Source of the DNA: Onchocerca volvulus
Lineage: Eukaryota; Nematoda; Chromadorea; Rhabditida; Onchocercidae
Assembly: GCA_000499405.2 (NCBI GenBank)
Contig: HG738137.1
Span: 27,587,756-27,651,755, forward strand
Length of the DNA stretch: 64,000 bases
Reading direction: 5' to 3'
The notes beneath the pieces are model-generated. The model ran no database searches, was not told the origin of the DNA, and worked only from the letters and a program-made list of their open reading frames with translations. Shown in pieces: positions 60,470 to 64,000 of this stretch (its first letter is position 1; each line of letters begins with the position of its first letter). The position numbers and the translations under genes were made by a program.

Positions 60470-60630
60470 AACCAGATATCTTATGACAAATCTTTACTCA
60501 TTGATCGGACAATGAATATCTCTATTACATTTGTCCTTTATGTCGCCCAACAATAATAAATCCTTACTAATTGATCAGACGACGAACATCTCTATTATGT
60601 TTATCCTTTATATCGCCTAATAATAATATG
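60470..60630. repeat. two direct copies of a unit of about 80 bases
   Basis: TAAATC(T/C)TTACT(C/A)ATTGATC(G/A)GAC is followed by GACGAA(C/T)ATCTCTATTA and CTTTAT(G/A)TCGCC(C/T)AA. The copies begin near 60490 and 60565. A partial third copy precedes at about 60430. Confidence 0.75.
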
Positions 60631-61256
60631 CTGATATTTGCGATGAATTTGAACGATTATAATTAAATCAAGCACATTAATTATTTTTATCGTAACTGTA
60701 TAAAAATTTTGATGGGAAGGGTAGAGTTTCAATGTCTTCACTCTCCTCTTTCATATCTAGAAATCTCGAGAGTATGATATATCTTATCCATATTTGACCA
60801 CTTTCATATCCAATTTTTGGCTAACCAGGCCTCTTTTTTCCTTCTTCCAGCTAATTTCACTATGTGATTATATACCAATCTATGCTATCAAAAATTACGT
60901 TAGTAAGAAAAAAAAGGATTCACAAATGTTTTATTTGTGTTTCTCATGAACATTTAAATGTTTATCCTAGTTGAAAGATGCAGAATTAAAAAAATAAATA
61001 AATATATATTATTTACAGAATCCATAAAATATCTAACTCAGAATATTAGATACTGAAAATTGCTCAAATCCTACGCAACGAATAAATTTAAGATTATAAT
61101 TATGCCAAATTTCAGTATCCACTGAACATTCCTTCTTCACATATGTCAGTCAAAGTGAAAAAAACCGAGGTATATATTTAAAAACTTATTTTTATATTAA
61201 AGATAAGATTTTTTTTTGATAAATTCTTTTTGCAAATAAAACCTTTCTCTACAATA

Positions 61257-61262
61257 TTTATT
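61257..61262 (-). terminator. polyadenylation signal of PIG-C gene
   Basis: AATAAA on the - strand, 53 bases after the TGA of PIG-C. Confidence 0.6.
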
Positions 61263-61314
61263 ATTAAATATCGAAATAAAAGCATTAGAGTTATATAATT
61301 TTGGCAACAGAATG

Positions 61315-63657
61315 TCATCGCTCGAAAGTTGCTGTTGCTTCGTCCCATGGTCCATGTTTCGTACTGAAACATAGCTGGAATTAATAAAATGTTGGAATCT
61401 TCTTCAAATTTAATAAAAATTTTCGTTAGCATAAAAAGAACCTTTAAATTCTAAATTTTAATAAATTTTTGGTAAATAAAACCTAAAACTCTGGTCATAC
61501 CTTTTCCAAGGTTGCATTATCATCAAGATCGATGGGCAAAATAGGACCACAAATGCAACTACAAGTATATATAGGACACTCAGTGAATGAGAAAGCTCAT
61601 AGAGGGCAGTGAAAAGAAGAGGAGAAGAAAAGATGATCAGAATTAAGGATGATCTTGGCCATTTTCTGTACAATACATTACGCATTTGTGGCCAATATGA
61701 GAAAAGAAGCATAGAAAGAGCCAGAAGACCAAATGCAGACTCGTTCGATGGTACTCGTGAAACCAAACAAACTGATGCTGCTAAAGAAAGATTGACCGAT
61801 AATACCGTTGAAACCCTGCAAAAATTATCCATCTTTTCCAATAAATTTTGAATTTATTTTAATTTTTACAACTTAGAACACTAGTAATAAGGGATAACAT
61901 TTGCGTTTGTGTCAAATTTATTCATGAATTTGCTTATAAAAAGATCTAAAAGAAAATAAATGATAACTTTATTGCTTTACTATTAGAGACATCTCGTTCA
62001 GCTCTTTTTTTATTTCCTCAGTTACTTCTTTTTTCAATTATTTGATTATGGAAGAAAAAATAGAACATAACTTACAACGGCGCAACCATTGCGTAATCAT
62101 GAAAAATAAAACTCGTAAGAAACAGCATGAAAGACATAGCATATATGGTATCCGTACTAATTGTATCCGTCAATGTTCTCAAAAAAAGAAAAAAAAATTT
62201 TTTTTTTTGAAAATTAAACTATTATTTCCATCTTCCTATTCTGCATAAACCGAAACTTTTCAATCCGAAGAAAAATGAAACAATTAATGCAAATCACTCC
62301 ATGCTGATAAAGAATTAAAACTATTAGAAGCAACTCCCGATGGTAATTAAAATTGTGGTTAAATTTCAAAAATTATAATAGAACAAACCTAATAACAGGT
62401 GTTAACACGTAACCAAAACCAAGAAGTGTGATGAAAGTGTAGAAATGATCTTGAAGATTTCTCGGTCTGATCATATATAAGTAGACAGTATATAAAACCA
62501 AGGCAATAGCAAATATCAAAGAAAAATGCTGAACGGAACTTATGGAACTGGTGTTGATGGAATCAAATACCAAATAATAAAATATAATGGCATTGGAGTG
62601 AAGCATAACAAGACTAGCACCACATACTGCTTCCATAAATGAATATTCCACTACAGTTACTAAAATTAGAATTTAACAAATAAAACAAAATAATATTTTA
62701 TAAAAATTACATAAGAGAAGAATAAAAATTAATCAAAATTGAAGAAATTTGTTTGAAGAGTTAGAAAGCTTGAAGTCCATTCATATTACTCTGAATTATC
62801 TAACTGTTATGAATTAAAATTTTAATTTGAAAAAAAAAATTTATTTAAAGAATTTGCAGATTTGAATCGACTGCACAACTCTACATCCATTCATATTACT
62901 CCAAATAACTCGACTGCTATGAATTAAAATTCAAGTTCGGAAATATCTACAATTTTTTTTTCCTTTTTTTTTTAAAACATATTAAGCCTTCTATTTCAAA
63001 TCTATCGTAATATAGCTAGTCATTAATATTACCTGGGGTGCTGTACCAATAAATTATCGAATGGTTAGAATCGAAAGAAGCTCAGAAGACCCCCGTAATT
63101 AAAATTTTCCCAACGTTCACATCCTACTGGCTAGGTTGCAAAACTTCAAACTTAAATTTTTATATCCTATAGGCTAAGTTGAAAATGATTTATACGAAAT
63201 ATCGAAAATGTCGTCGATGAATTTCAATGGCCAAATTAGGATAATTTTCGATGAATTTCAATGGCCAAATTAGGATGATAATTTAAGTTTCTATAGATTA
63301 CGATGAAGTTTCAAAATGATAATACAAATCTTTCATAGAAGAAGAAGAAGGAAAAAAACTTAGAACAAACTAACTATTCGTCCTCAGCTCCTTCAGAAAT
63401 TCACTACCACCACTGTATTCATCTTCAAAAGGTTGTCGTTCATATAATATTTTCCGCCATTTCTTTCTTTTTTCCTCTTGCATACTATGATCATTCCTTC
63501 CTCCACCCATAGCCTTCGGATGGACATTCAGAATTAACTGATGACCTGAAATTAATGATTGATCTGAAGCACGTCAATCTGTATCATTACTACCAAAACT
63601 TTCGAATCTACCAAAATATTTCGAACATGTAGGAATGATATAAGGTTTCAAATTCAT
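61315..63657 (-). CDS. PIGC: PIG-C, subunit of the GPI-GlcNAc transferase complex
   Basis: Six exons on the - strand join in phase: 63657-63594 (or to 63612 with an alternative donor of equal phase), 63545-63375, 62659-62389, 62177-62076, 61815-61501, 61363-61315. They give 323 (or 317) aa; human PIG-C is 297. PIG-C is a multi-pass ER membrane subunit of the enzyme that moves GlcNAc from UDP-GlcNAc to phosphatidylinositol, the first step of GPI-anchor synthesis. Diagnostic blocks: KKWRKILYERQPFEDEY, then GFGYVLTPVIRTLTDTISTD with TIYAMSFMLF, then LSLAASVCLVSRVPSNESAF, then LFSYWPQMRNVLYRKWPRS and the C-terminal KHGPWDEA. In the last exon the acceptor at 61364 is chosen over an upstream AG because it restores the HGPWDEA frame. 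The start is six bases after ATGTTTTAG, a likely spliced-leader site. Confidence 0.96.
62755..62950. repeat. two diverged direct copies inside a PIG-C intron
   Basis: TCCATTCATATTACTC(T/C) followed by AATTA(T/A)C(T/C)(A/C)GACTG(T/C)TATGAATTAAAATT occurs near 62777 and 62886. Confidence 0.7.
63210..63281. repeat. direct repeat of CGATGAATTTCAATGGCCAA
   Basis: Two exact copies of a segment of about 32 bases (CGATGAATTTCAATGGCCAA then ATTAGGAT), 33 bases apart, within the PIG-C intron. Confidence 0.85.
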
Positions 63658-63670
63658 ACTTCTCTAAAAC
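63658..63670 (-). promoter_or_regulatory. probable spliced-leader acceptor of PIG-C
   Basis: GTTTTAG on the - strand ends at 63664, leaving AGAAGT before the ATG at 63657. This repeats the six-base spacing seen at the TRMT10C-like gene. Confidence 0.45.
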
Positions 63671-64000
63671 ATAAAAGATTCCATGCAATTCTAGGAAGTT
63701 CGTCCGTTATCAGAATCTACGGAAATCACCGCATAAGTAAACTACACAACGTGAAATCTTACGCGACATAAAAACTCAAACCTTGCTTAGGGGTAATTTA
63801 AGGACGGCCTATTTTGAAGCGTTAAAGGATTGACGTGAGCATGTCTTCAGATGGCCAGTATATTAGACTTCTCTTTTTTTCAATTATTTGTTTTCTTCAT
63901 CCTTCACGCGTTGACATAAGCGTATCTAGTTGACGTGAGTGACGTGAGGATGTCTTCAGATGGCCAGCAAATCAGCTTTTTGATTTTTTTCAAATTGTTT
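63671..64000. other. upstream of PIG-C, with a repeated 28-base motif
   Basis: No exon-like frame. The motif GACGTGAG(C/G)ATGTCTTCAG and on through ATGGCCAG occurs twice (about 63833 and 63943) in the same orientation. It is in the right place for PIG-C promoter elements. Confidence 0.4.

Larger units (their letters stand above)
55561..61256. other. gene-poor AT-rich region
   Basis: No supported gene. A 93-codon + strand frame at 58471-58752 is Phe/Leu-rich and has no recognised homology. Repeats at 57478-57512, 57705-58045, 59632-59692 and 60470-60630 are listed separately. Confidence 0.35.

Overview
The window looks like nuclear DNA of a parasitic nematode, most likely a filarial or related spirurid (clade III) worm. 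It is very AT-rich and full of homopolymer runs. The genes are split into small exons by short introns with GTAAGT-type donors and TTTCAG/TTTTAG acceptors. Several start codons lie 6-20 bases after a strong 3' splice acceptor with no coding sequence before it, as expected for spliced-leader trans-splicing. The species cannot be told from sequence alone. Exons were assembled by hand by matching splice signals and reading phase. Every gene model given here is phase-consistent, but none is backed by transcript data.

Layout. (1) 1.24-4.73 kb, + strand: a TRMT10C/MRPP1-like mitochondrial tRNA methyltransferase (RNase P subunit). (2) 5.47-9.55 kb, - strand: two tandem, diverged paralogues of the C6orf136 (DUF2358) family with the same intron positions and phases. 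(3) 9.6-14.4 kb: repeats, including Helitron-like termini. (4) 14.49-15.49 kb, + strand: a two-exon small secreted protein of unknown family. (5) 18.67-21.80 kb, - strand: an eight-exon multi-pass membrane protein I do not recognise, with an in-frame decayed or alternative copy of one exon. (6) 23.00-24.94 kb, + strand: a TMEM126-family complex I assembly protein. (7) 25.0-26.25 kb: broken reading frames that look like membrane proteins, a possible decayed or transferred gene. (8) 31.63-39.16 kb, - strand: muscleblind (mbl-1), six coding exons with two CCCH fingers and long alanine tracts; its 5' untranslated exons and promoters probably lie further right. (9) 45.42-45.89 kb, - strand: three in-phase small exons at the 3' end of an unrecognised gene. 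(10) 46-61 kb: gene-poor, with many tandem repeats. (11) 61.32-63.66 kb, - strand: PIG-C of the GPI-anchor pathway, six exons.

Functional theme. Three of the recognised families act in mitochondria or are predicted to (TRMT10C, C6orf136, TMEM126). mbl-1 is a splicing regulator and PIG-C acts in the ER. I see no operon with tight spacing, although the two C6orf136 paralogues are close enough (about 560 bp) to be co-transcribed. I see no rRNA, tRNA or CRISPR array.
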